Origin: Nitrospira defluvii
Lineage (GTDB): Bacteria; Nitrospirota; Nitrospiria; Nitrospirales; Nitrospiraceae
Length of the DNA: 64,000 nucleotides
Direction: 5' to 3'
Assembly: GCA_000196815.1 (NCBI GenBank)
Contig: FP929003.1
Location: forward strand, 2,627,501-2,691,500
Shown here: in pieces, positions 53,650 to 64,000 of the stretch
How positions within the stretch are numbered: position 1 is the first letter of the stretch
Layout: the number at the start of each line of letters is the position of its first letter
Program-made: the position numbers and the translations under genes
The notes under the pieces: generated by a model
What the model saw: only the letters and a program-made list of their open reading frames with translations
What the model was told of the DNA's origin: nothing
Databases searched by the model: none

Positions 53650-56181
53650 CTACATCCAATTCCAGCGGCGCCATAAGCGGCGCAGATTGTCCTGCTCGAT
53701 AGACCACATCTTCGCCGTGGGCAGCGCGGGTTGTAGTATCCCTTCTCTAGTGCTGTGTATCGACAGTCGCTGTCGTCGAAGCTCGAGATCGGCCCAGATG
53801 GCGCCATCCCGGTCTGTTCTCCACAATTGTGTCCCCACCGCCTCATAGGCCGCCAGGACGTCTCCGGCCGGATGACCATAGGGATTGCGCCGACCGGCGG
53901 AGACGACCGCGACGGCCGGCCTGATCGTTTCAAGCCATCGGCGCTCCAGCGAACTCTTCGCCCCATGATGTGGAACTTTCAAGAGGGCAATGTGATCGGA
54001 AGTCCCGGAATCGGTGAGACGGGTCAAGGCTTCCCGTTCGATATCTCCCGTAAACAGGAGACGCTGCTCGCGACAGACCAATTCAGTGACGACCGACAGG
54101 TTGTTCAGCGACTCGCTCTTTGCGGAGGTCGACGACTCCGGCCTGGGCTGAGGATTGAGCACCACCATGCGGCAGGCAGATCCTTCGGAAATCAATCGGC
54201 CTTCCGTCGCCACCGTGGCTTCCAGCTTCCGCTGCACCATCGCTCGCTCGATCCTGCGCCAGAATTCTTCCTGCCGCGACGCCCCGTTGGTCCAAAAGTT
54301 CTCTACTTGGAAATGAGCCAGGATCCAGGCCAGGCCTCCGACGTGATCCAATTGCGGATGGGTCCCGATGACATGATCGATGCTTCGAATCCCTCGATTC
54401 CACAGAAAGGGCGCCACCACACTCCGCCCCATGTCAAACCGCTCATAGGTCGCCCCGCCATCGATCAGCGTGACCGTCCCATCGGGCAATTCAATGACCG
54501 CACTATCACCCTGCCCCACGTCGAGAAAGGTCACGCGCACCATCTCTTCCCCACCGAATGGACGTGGAGACCAGAGCCACCAGAGCAGGATACACGCAAG
54601 GCCCGAGGCCATGGACCTTCTGAGTAGCGGTGCAGCATGGGCCGGCCACCCTGCCAACAGCGCCCACCCCAGCAGATAGAACAGCAGCATCATGGGAATC
54701 GTCGGTGCAGCCACGAACCATTCCGCGCCCGGTAGACCGGCCAGCACATGCGTCGACGCAATCAGCCCTTGCCCCAACGAATCGATGAACGCAGCGCCAG
54801 GGAGCGTACTGCTGTGCGTCGCCATCACCCAGACGGCCGACAACAAACTGATCGGCAAGAAGACGAAACCGACGAAGGGCACCATGAGAAGATTCGCGAA
54901 CACACCCATCCATGACACTTGGTTGAAGTAACACGCGACCAGGGGCACAGTGGCAAGCGTCACCAACGACGTCAGGCGCAGCGACTCGTGAAACCAGTAC
55001 ACCATCCGTCCGGCAGGGGACTCCTGCGGAAGCGGCAATTCATCGACAGGCGTCTCGCGCGACAGTGCCAGGGCCAGCGCCCAGACCGAGACGTAAGACA
55101 GCTGAAAGGAAATGTCGAACAGCGCCGCGGGATGGACCAACAGCGTCAGGCCTGCGGCAGCAGCGAGGGCGTGAAGGAGATAATGCGGTGAACCGAGCCA
55201 CACGGTCACGAGCGCAACGGCGATCATGATGGCACTACGAATCGTGGCGGTCTCCGCACCCGCCAGCACCGTATAGGCCAGCACCGGAACCAGTGTCAGC
55301 AACGCGGCCAGTCTCGTGGCCGTGAGCCACCGCGAGAGGCTCAGCAGAAGTATGGACGGCAGCAACAGGCACGCCTTCCTGACCAATGCGAACGAGAGCA
55401 AGGCGATGAGACCGAGATGCGAACCGGAGATCGAGAGAATGTGCACCGTTCCGGTCGTCATGAACCATTCACGGACTTCCGGTGCAAGAAACCCCTGTTC
55501 ACCGATAGTCAGACTGAGAAACAGGCCTCGACTGGGCTGGGGAAGCGTCTCGGCGGCGGCTCTGACCCGGCCGCGCCATTCTTCGATGAGGGAGCCGAAC
55601 AGGTGAAGCGGCGCCTCCCGGTCTGGATCAAGCACCTCGATGACGCCGGCTCCTGAGACCGATCCGACGGCATCGACGCCCAATGCATCCAGATAGGCCG
55701 CATAATCGAATCCTCTCGGGTTCAGGGTTCCCGATGGCGCATGGACATGAATGCGGGTACGAATCTGCAACCCGCGGCGAAGATCGCGGTCCGGATCTCG
55801 CCAGGTCAGACGCAAGTGAAACGGTATCGACAACTGAGGGTCGTCGCTGCCCGTCACCTGCACCATAGCCGTGAGACGGCCCGGCGCATGGCGAACGGCC
55901 TCAACAATCGTTCCGGTCAACCGGACAGGAAGCGCATCGGAACGATCCTGCAGCAGCACGCGCGGAGTAAACGATGCACACAGGGTCCAATAGAGACATC
56001 CGCCGAACAGACAGGCCAGGAGCACATGGCTCTGTCGTGACGTGAGGCGATGCTGACGCTCCAGCCACACGCAGCCGGCAGTACAAGCCAGCAAGACGAT
56101 CGCGATGCTGAGTGGAAAATACGTGAGGTAGGAACCGAGAACGAGGCCGAGCACAAAGATGATCGTAAGAGTCGGTAACAT
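53650..56181 (-). CDS. comEC: ComEC/Rec2 DNA-uptake channel
   Basis: 843 residues in the full three-part layout: an N-terminal OB-like region (about 60-190), a competence membrane domain with many helices around ILSISGSHLGLIALLSFAL (about 240-530), and a C-terminal metallo-beta-lactamase-like domain (VTFLDVGQGDSAVIELPDG, THPQLDHVGGLAW, LLFTGDIEREAL, LLKVPHHGAKSSL). It forms the inner-membrane channel for incoming single-stranded DNA. The second histidine of the usual HxHxDH motif is Gln here (HPQLDH), as is common in this family. Together with the ComEA-like protein it suggests competence. Confidence 0.93.
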   Translation of the reverse strand: MLPTLTIIFVLGLVLGSYLTYFPLSIAIVLLACTAGCVWLERQHRLTSRQSHVLLACLFGGCLYWTLCASFTPRVLLQDRSDALPVRLTGTIVEAVRHAPGRLTAMVQVTGSDDPQLSIPFHLRLTWRDPDRDLRRGLQIRTRIHVHAPSGTLNPRGFDYAAYLDALGVDAVGSVSGAGVIEVLDPDREAPLHLFGSLIEEWRGRVRAAAETLPQPSRGLFLSLTIGEQGFLAPEVREWFMTTGTVHILSISGSHLGLIALLSFALVRKACLLLPSILLLSLSRWLTATRLAALLTLVPVLAYTVLAGAETATIRSAIMIAVALVTVWLGSPHYLLHALAAAAGLTLLVHPAALFDISFQLSYVSVWALALALSRETPVDELPLPQESPAGRMVYWFHESLRLTSLVTLATVPLVACYFNQVSWMGVFANLLMVPFVGFVFLPISLLSAVWVMATHSSTLPGAAFIDSLGQGLIASTHVLAGLPGAEWFVAAPTIPMMLLFYLLGWALLAGWPAHAAPLLRRSMASGLACILLWWLWSPRPFGGEEMVRVTFLDVGQGDSAVIELPDGTVTLIDGGATYERFDMGRSVVAPFLWNRGIRSIDHVIGTHPQLDHVGGLAWILAHFQVENFWTNGASRQEEFWRRIERAMVQRKLEATVATEGRLISEGSACRMVVLNPQPRPESSTSAKSESLNNLSVVTELVCREQRLLFTGDIEREALTRLTDSGTSDHIALLKVPHHGAKSSLERRWLETIRPAVAVVSAGRRNPYGHPAGDVLAAYEAVGTQLWRTDRDGAIWADLELRRQRLSIHSTREGILQPALPTAKMWSIEQDNLRRLWRRWNWM

Positions 56182-56207
56182 CCGGCGCCTACGGCATCGG
56201 CCCGATG

Positions 56208-57557
56208 TTATCCGATGCGGGCACGCACGATCTCCGCAAGATGATCGGCGACCTCACGGATGGTGGAATCACGTTCGCCTTCGACCATGATGCGGAGCAG
56301 AGATTCGGTGCCGGAATACCGCACCAGCACACGGCCGCTCCCGTTGAGGGTCACTTCGGCGGATTTAATGGCCTGCTGAATATCCGGGATTTGGTTGAGA
56401 TCCGGCTTATGCTTCACTTTCACGTTCAACAGAATCTGCGGGACGGCCGTCATCGCCTTCGCCAATTCAGACAGCGGCTTCCCGGTACGTTTCATCAGCG
56501 AGAGAATCTGCAACGCCGAGATCAAGCCATCGCCCGTGGTGTTGTGGTCCAGAAAAATAAAGTGGCCGGATTGCTCTCCTCCGAAGTTGTATCCGTCGGC
56601 CAGCATTCGCTCCATGAGATACCGGTCCCCCACGGGCGTGCGCATGAGCTGGATTCCGGCCTTCTTCATGGCAATTTCCAGTCCGAAATTACTCATGACG
56701 GTTCCCACCACGGTCTGGCAGGCAAGTTGGCCCTGCGCGTGCAAATCGAGTCCCAGCGCGGCCATGACATGGTCGCCATCGATAATTGTTCCCTGTTCAC
56801 AGACAAAAATGGCCCGGTCGGCGTCTCCGTCCAGCGCAATACCGATATGGGCACCATGTCGACGCACGGCCTCCTGCAGGCGCTCCGGATGCACGGCACC
56901 GCAGCCGTCATTGATGTTCATCCCGTCCGGTGTGTTAGCGATCACTTCAATCTCTGCGCCGAGTTCACGGAAAACGGCAGGAGCGACCTTATACGCGGCA
57001 CCGTTGGCGCAGTCCACCACCAGCTTGATCCCCTGAAAATCGAGATCCCTGGGAAGCGAGCGTTTGACGAATTCAATATACCGGCCTTCGGCATCATCGA
57101 TACGATAGGCCTTTCCGATCGCGTCCGCCGTCGGGCGAAGATGTTTGATCTCGTCGGAAATGATCAGCTGTTCGATGCGCGCCTCAAGCTCATCAGGCAG
57201 CTTGAATCCCTCGTTGGAGAAAAACTTGATACCGTTGTCCTGATAAGGATTATGCGACGCAGAGATCACGACTCCGGCGTCCGCCCGCAGACTTCGCGTG
57301 AGGAAGGCAATCGCCGGGGTGGGCAAGGGTCCGACCAGGAGGACGTCGACCCCCATGGAACAGATCCCGGATGTCAACGCCGACTCCAGCATGTATCCGG
57401 ATAAACGCGTGTCCTTTCCGATGACCACCTGGTGTCGGCCTGCGCGCCGCATGAACATATGGGCGGCCGCGCGCCCCAGCTGCATGGCGATTTCACTGGT
57501 CATCGGTTCGAGGTTAGCCACCCCGCGAACACCGTCTGTGCCGAACAATTTACGCAT
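56208..57557 (-). CDS. glmM: Phosphoglucosamine mutase
   Basis: 449 residues. It starts [14 protein letters not shown], has the phosphoserine loop [18 protein letters not shown] (Ser101), the Mg2+ loop [13 protein letters not shown], sugar loop [10 protein letters not shown], and phosphate-binding [19 protein letters not shown]. It makes glucosamine-1-phosphate for peptidoglycan and LPS precursors. Its ATG overlaps the folP 3' end by eight bases. Confidence 0.97.
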   Translation of the reverse strand: MRKLFGTDGVRGVANLEPMTSEIAMQLGRAAAHMFMRRAGRHQVVIGKDTRLSGYMLESALTSGICSMGVDVLLVGPLPTPAIAFLTRSLRADAGVVISASHNPYQDNGIKFFSNEGFKLPDELEARIEQLIISDEIKHLRPTADAIGKAYRIDDAEGRYIEFVKRSLPRDLDFQGIKLVVDCANGAAYKVAPAVFRELGAEIEVIANTPDGMNINDGCGAVHPERLQEAVRRHGAHIGIALDGDADRAIFVCEQGTIIDGDHVMAALGLDLHAQGQLACQTVVGTVMSNFGLEIAMKKAGIQLMRTPVGDRYLMERMLADGYNFGGEQSGHFIFLDHNTTGDGLISALQILSLMKRTGKPLSELAKAMTAVPQILLNVKVKHKPDLNQIPDIQQAIKSAEVTLNGSGRVLVRYSGTESLLRIMVEGERDSTIREVADHLAEIVRARIG

Positions 57558-58440
57558 TGGATACCCCTACATGAGAACGCGCGTGACGGGAAATGGCTGA
57601 CACGACGGATACGGTATCTCGCATCGATCCTACGTCGTGGACACGAATGATCCGGGCCCCTTTGAGGACGGCCACTGCCACCGCGCCGGCGGTGCCGTAT
57701 CCTCGTTGCTGCACCGGCTGTTGAGTCAGGTTCCCGATAAACTGTTTACGGGAGACCCCTGCCAGAACCGGATAACCCAGCTTCGTAAAGGCATCAAACT
57801 CAGCGAGCAATTGAAGATTATGCTCTTGGAGCTTACCAAAACCGAAGCCGGGGTCAAGGACGATCTGACTTCCCTTGATGCCGTGAGCGATCGCAACCTG
57901 CACCCGTTCGCGCAGGAATGCAAGCACCTCTTCCACGACATGGCCGTACCGCGGCGCCTGCTGCATGGTCTGCGGAGTCCCCTGCATATGCATCAACACC
58001 ACGGCCGCACCGGTTTCGGCCACCAGCGAACCCATTAAGGGGTCGCCGCGCAATGCGCTGATGTCATTCACAATGGTGGCACCGGCACGAATCGCTCGAC
58101 GGGCCACAGCGGCTTTAGTCGTGTCAACGGAAATAGGCAGCGGCACTGCGTCATGGACCGCTTCCAGGATAGGAAGAAGGCGACGCAATTCTTCCGTTTC
58201 GTCGATCGGTTGTGCCCCCGGCCTGGAAGACTCGGCGCCGATGTCGATGATATCGGCACCTTCTGCCTCCATCTGTTTTGCATGCTGCAGGGCCTGCTCG
58301 ACTGTGAGAAAGGCACCGCCGTCTGAAAATGAATCGGGAGTGACGTTGAGGACCCCCATGAGGAGCGGACCTGATTCAAAACTAAACGTCCGGGATCCAG
58401 CAGTTAACCGGAGGGGGCTTGAGGAGGAGGCCGTGGTCAC
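57550..58440 (-). CDS. folP: Dihydropteroate synthase
   Basis: 296 residues. Signatures are [51 protein letters not shown] and [20 protein letters not shown]. It condenses the pterin pyrophosphate with p-aminobenzoate in folate synthesis. GTG 58440 is the start; its ribosome-binding site is weak. The stop overlaps glmM, a common neighbour pair in bacteria. Confidence 0.96.
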   Translation of the reverse strand: MTTASSSSPLRLTAGSRTFSFESGPLLMGVLNVTPDSFSDGGAFLTVEQALQHAKQMEAEGADIIDIGAESSRPGAQPIDETEELRRLLPILEAVHDAVPLPISVDTTKAAVARRAIRAGATIVNDISALRGDPLMGSLVAETGAAVVLMHMQGTPQTMQQAPRYGHVVEEVLAFLRERVQVAIAHGIKGSQIVLDPGFGFGKLQEHNLQLLAEFDAFTKLGYPVLAGVSRKQFIGNLTQQPVQQRGYGTAGAVAVAVLKGARIIRVHDVGSMRDTVSVVSAISRHARSHVGVSNA

Positions 58441-58583
58441 AGTCAGGCAGATCTTTCTCTGTTACGGACCAGGAACAAAAATCAGCCGGCGAAATGGCGC
58501 ACCGACGGGAAACAAATGAAACCGACGCCGGTCATGCGTAGGAGCTGCTTCCCGACCCGTGGCACGAATTTTATGGAAGCGCC

Positions 58584-58621
58584 ATCGTCGCAGGGGCCAC
58601 ACACGCAACCCCTGCGGCGAT
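58584..58621 (-). terminator. Hairpin downstream of ftsH, possible terminator
   Basis: CGCAGGGG (58589-58596) pairs perfectly with CCCCTGCG (58609-58616) across a 12-base loop, and the stem extends outward with one mismatch. It begins about 20 bases past the ftsH stop on the minus strand. No T-run follows, so any termination would be atypical. Confidence 0.4.
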
Positions 58622-58634
58622 AGCGATATGGAAC

Positions 58635-60449
<1,815 letters not shown>

Positions 60450-60537
60450 CCACCTCTCCTTTGAGGATATTAGGCAGACCGAAAAATTAGCTAACCCTGC
60501 AGAATGTTACCATACGTTCCGCAGGGGGAACAACCTT

Positions 60538-61089
60538 TCATGCGGACTCCTGCTCCTGTTCATCTCCCTGATCGAGCGCTGCAAGATACGGCAGGTTGCG
60601 ATACTCCTGTCGATAGTCGAGGCCGTACCCGACCACAAACTTATTCGGGATCTTGAATCCCACGTACTCAAGATCCACCTCGACGGTTCGACGATCAGGC
60701 TTGCTCAGCAGCGTGCAGACCTTCAACGACCGGGGCTTTCGACGGGATAATGTCTTCATGAGATATTGCACCGTCAGGCCGGAATCGACAATGTCCTCCA
60801 CCAGCAACACGTCCTTGCCGGCAATAGGCTCCGTCAAGTCAGACACCAGTTTCACCTTGCCGGAACTTTTCTTGCCGGCGCCATAACTGGTCACCACGAT
60901 AAACTCCACCCGCATCGGAATCCGGATGGCCCGCGCCAGATCGGCATAGAAGGCATACGCGCCCTTGAGCACCCCGACCAGCACGAGATCTTTTCCGGCA
61001 TAATCAGACGCAATTTGCCGGCCGAGTTCGCGGATGCGAGTCCGCATCTGTTCTTGCGTCACAATGGGGCGACCAAAAATGCGTTCCAT
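60538..61089 (-). CDS. hpt: Hypoxanthine phosphoribosyltransferase
   Basis: 183 residues. It has the flexible-loop region FIVVTSYGAGKKSSGKVKL, the PRPP motif VLLVEDIVDSGLTVQYLM and C-terminal YVGFKIPNKFVVGYGLDY. It recycles hypoxanthine and guanine to IMP and GMP. ATG 61089 starts two bases after the tilS stop, giving the common tilS-hpt-ftsH order. Confidence 0.96.
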   Translation of the reverse strand: MERIFGRPIVTQEQMRTRIRELGRQIASDYAGKDLVLVGVLKGAYAFYADLARAIRIPMRVEFIVVTSYGAGKKSSGKVKLVSDLTEPIAGKDVLLVEDIVDSGLTVQYLMKTLSRRKPRSLKVCTLLSKPDRRTVEVDLEYVGFKIPNKFVVGYGLDYRQEYRNLPYLAALDQGDEQEQESA

Positions 61090-61091
61090 TC

Positions 61092-62576
61092 CTAGAAGAC
61101 TCCTTTCCGGCGTAAAGGCTGCGTGACACGGACCAAGACAAATCGGGTGGTCGAACCGGTGGCGGCAAAGCGGGCATCGACCCGCTGCCCGACGATCCAG
61201 GCAATGCCCTCACCCGACAGCACCAGTGGGATCCGTTCTCGCATAGACCGACCCAGTTTTGCATCTGTGAAGTAATCTTGCAATTTCTTTCGTCGCCCCG
61301 CCATGCCGGTCGGAAAAAACCAATCCCCGTGGCGCCAGGGGCGAATCGTCAACGGCCACGACAATCGGTCGGCATCCAACAGCGCCAGGGAAGACGATGG
61401 CTTCTCCAGGAGGACCAATCCCCGCTCGCGCGTCACCGCGCGCAGACGAATCACCGCTCCCGTCAATGGCCAGGAAACGGCCGAAGGGAGATCGGCTATC
61501 GTCACCACATCGGGGGCTGAAGCCGCACTGAGCGGCTGGAGACCCTCCCCACCTATCGGAGGCAATGGAGAGACCGCCGTCAATCGCACCTGATCCTGTT
61601 CGCAGGCCACCATCGCAGCACCGGCGTTCCAGATGCCTCCCGAATGTGAGGCCAGTGATGCCAACATCGACAGCAAAACGTCACTTCGCGGCACGCCGGT
61701 TGACGGCGCCACCGCCTGGATCGCTTGGCGGAGAATCCGGCGCTGTAGCGCCGGCGGCTGTTTGAGCAACACGGTACGATCGAGCACGATCGTAGCCGAA
61801 TCGCGGCTCCGAATGGTCCGCTCGAGACGGTGTGCGGCCAACGCATCCAGCAGCCGATCATCGTCCCGTAGGAGATCAGCCTGGCGCGCCAGGATCCGGG
61901 CTGCAGCCGGGGCTAACGACTGCATCACCGGGAGCAATTCGTGCCGGACACGATTGCGAAGATAGATCGATTTGGCGTTGCTGGAGTCGGTCCGATAGGA
62001 CAATCCCACGGCCTGGAGATAGGCCAGGATCTCCTGACGCGAACGACTGAGGAGCGGCCGAACGAATAGGCTCTCCCGGATATGCGGCATGCCGGCCAAT
62101 CCTCGCAATCCAGTCCCGCGCAACATCCGCAAGAGCACGGTTTCGGCCTGGTCGTCCGCCGTATGTCCGAGCGCCACACGATCTGCGCCGAGTTCGACGA
62201 CCACGTCACGAAACAGCCGATAGCGAGCCTCCCTGGCTCTCGCCTGCAATGAGCTCGACTCCCCGGTCCCTCTACGGTCTACTGTGAGCCGTCTGATATG
62301 ACACGGAAGTTCGAGGCGACGACAGAGTGCCGCGACAAACGAGGCATCCCCGTCGGATTCGGCGCCCCGCAACCCGTAGTTGCAATGGACGACCGTCAGC
62401 AAAAGATTCCAGGCCGGTGCGAGCTGGTGCAGAATGGAGAGCAGCGCCACCGAGTCCGGCCCCCCGGACACGGCCACCAGGACCTTCTGCCCCGGTTGCA
62501 GGAGCCTTCTCGAATGAATAGCCCGGACGACCTGCTTATGAAGCGGGTGATGGAAATCTGACCGGGAACCTGTCAT
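61092..62576 (-). CDS. tilS: tRNA(Ile)-lysidine synthetase
   Basis: 494 residues. The PP-loop is VLVAVSGGPDSVALLSIL. It is followed by VVHCNYGLRGAESDGDASF, ALGHTADDQAETVLLRMLRG and the TilS-specific C-terminal domain around TGMAGRRKKLQDYFTDAK. It modifies C34 of the minor tRNA-Ile so that it reads AUA. The start lies three bases after the ribF stop. Confidence 0.96.
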   Translation of the reverse strand: MTGSRSDFHHPLHKQVVRAIHSRRLLQPGQKVLVAVSGGPDSVALLSILHQLAPAWNLLLTVVHCNYGLRGAESDGDASFVAALCRRLELPCHIRRLTVDRRGTGESSSLQARAREARYRLFRDVVVELGADRVALGHTADDQAETVLLRMLRGTGLRGLAGMPHIRESLFVRPLLSRSRQEILAYLQAVGLSYRTDSSNAKSIYLRNRVRHELLPVMQSLAPAAARILARQADLLRDDDRLLDALAAHRLERTIRSRDSATIVLDRTVLLKQPPALQRRILRQAIQAVAPSTGVPRSDVLLSMLASLASHSGGIWNAGAAMVACEQDQVRLTAVSPLPPIGGEGLQPLSAASAPDVVTIADLPSAVSWPLTGAVIRLRAVTRERGLVLLEKPSSSLALLDADRLSWPLTIRPWRHGDWFFPTGMAGRRKKLQDYFTDAKLGRSMRERIPLVLSGEGIAWIVGQRVDARFAATGSTTRFVLVRVTQPLRRKGVF

Positions 62577-62579
62577 GGC

Positions 62580-64000
<1,421 letters not shown>

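Overview
The window looks like a chromosomal segment of a GC-rich Gram-negative bacterium. The evidence is TolC-type and beta-barrel outer-membrane proteins, a lipoprotein, periplasmic adaptors, ComEC, and the housekeeping order hemB-ribF-tilS-hpt-ftsH-folP-glmM. My best guess is a Nitrospira-like member of the Nitrospirota, but this is an impression from gene content and order, not a computed placement. Almost every gene lies on the minus strand. The two clear exceptions are a beta-helix gene at 16.1-17.5 kb and a LuxR-type regulator at 30.7-31.4 kb.

Region 1 (1-30.2 kb) is a large exopolysaccharide locus read leftward. It starts with a NusG/RfaH-like antiterminator at 30.2 kb. An outer-membrane barrel, a Wzc-like tyrosine autokinase, a MurJ-like flippase, an acyltransferase, four GT4 glycosyltransferases, a Wzy/ligase-like polymerase, an asparagine synthase-like enzyme, a polysaccharide deacetylase, an SGNH protein and a PglC-type initiating sugar transferase follow. 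The downstream end (0-8 kb) is a distinct module: a stand-alone NRPS-type adenylation protein, a carrier protein, a luciferase-like monooxygenase with a candidate flavin reductase, a methyltransferase, a NeuD-like acyltransferase, FemAB-like and GNAT transferases, and a DegT aminotransferase. I infer that it makes an unusual amino-acid-derived decoration for the polysaccharide. A dead IS3-type element and an orphan transposase orfA interrupt the locus. No Wza, exosortase or ABC exporter is visible.

Region 2 (30.2-31.4 kb) is a divergent control region. It holds a cluster of TTGTGC-type motifs, a sigma-54-like site, and a LuxR-family regulator with a degenerate receiver pocket. A stronger sigma-54-like site lies just upstream of the plus-strand beta-helix gene.

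Region 3 (31.7-42.5 kb) is the most interesting part. It is a minus-strand block that reads as a dedicated protein-export machine: a GAF-HlyD protein, a PqqD-M50 protease-HlyD fusion, a short SecA paralogue, two small periplasmic adaptors, a TolC-like outer-membrane protein, and between them a surface protein with a LEPR-XLL-like N-terminal motif, two almost identical 107-residue repeats and a TolB-like propeller. No ABC or RND pump is present, so the SecA paralogue is the only candidate motor.

Region 4 (42.5-43.7 kb) is a gene-poor kilobase ending in tRNA-Gly(CCC). A 27-bp copy of the tRNA 3' end and strong hairpins lie beside it. Region 5 (43.7-64 kb) is ordinary core genome: tyrS, a helix-hairpin-helix protein, lpd, gcvH, a TPR/glycosidase-like lipoprotein, ndk, mtnA, a DegT aminotransferase, a GT4 glycosyltransferase, comEC, glmM, folP, ftsH, hpt, tilS, ribF and a partial hemB.
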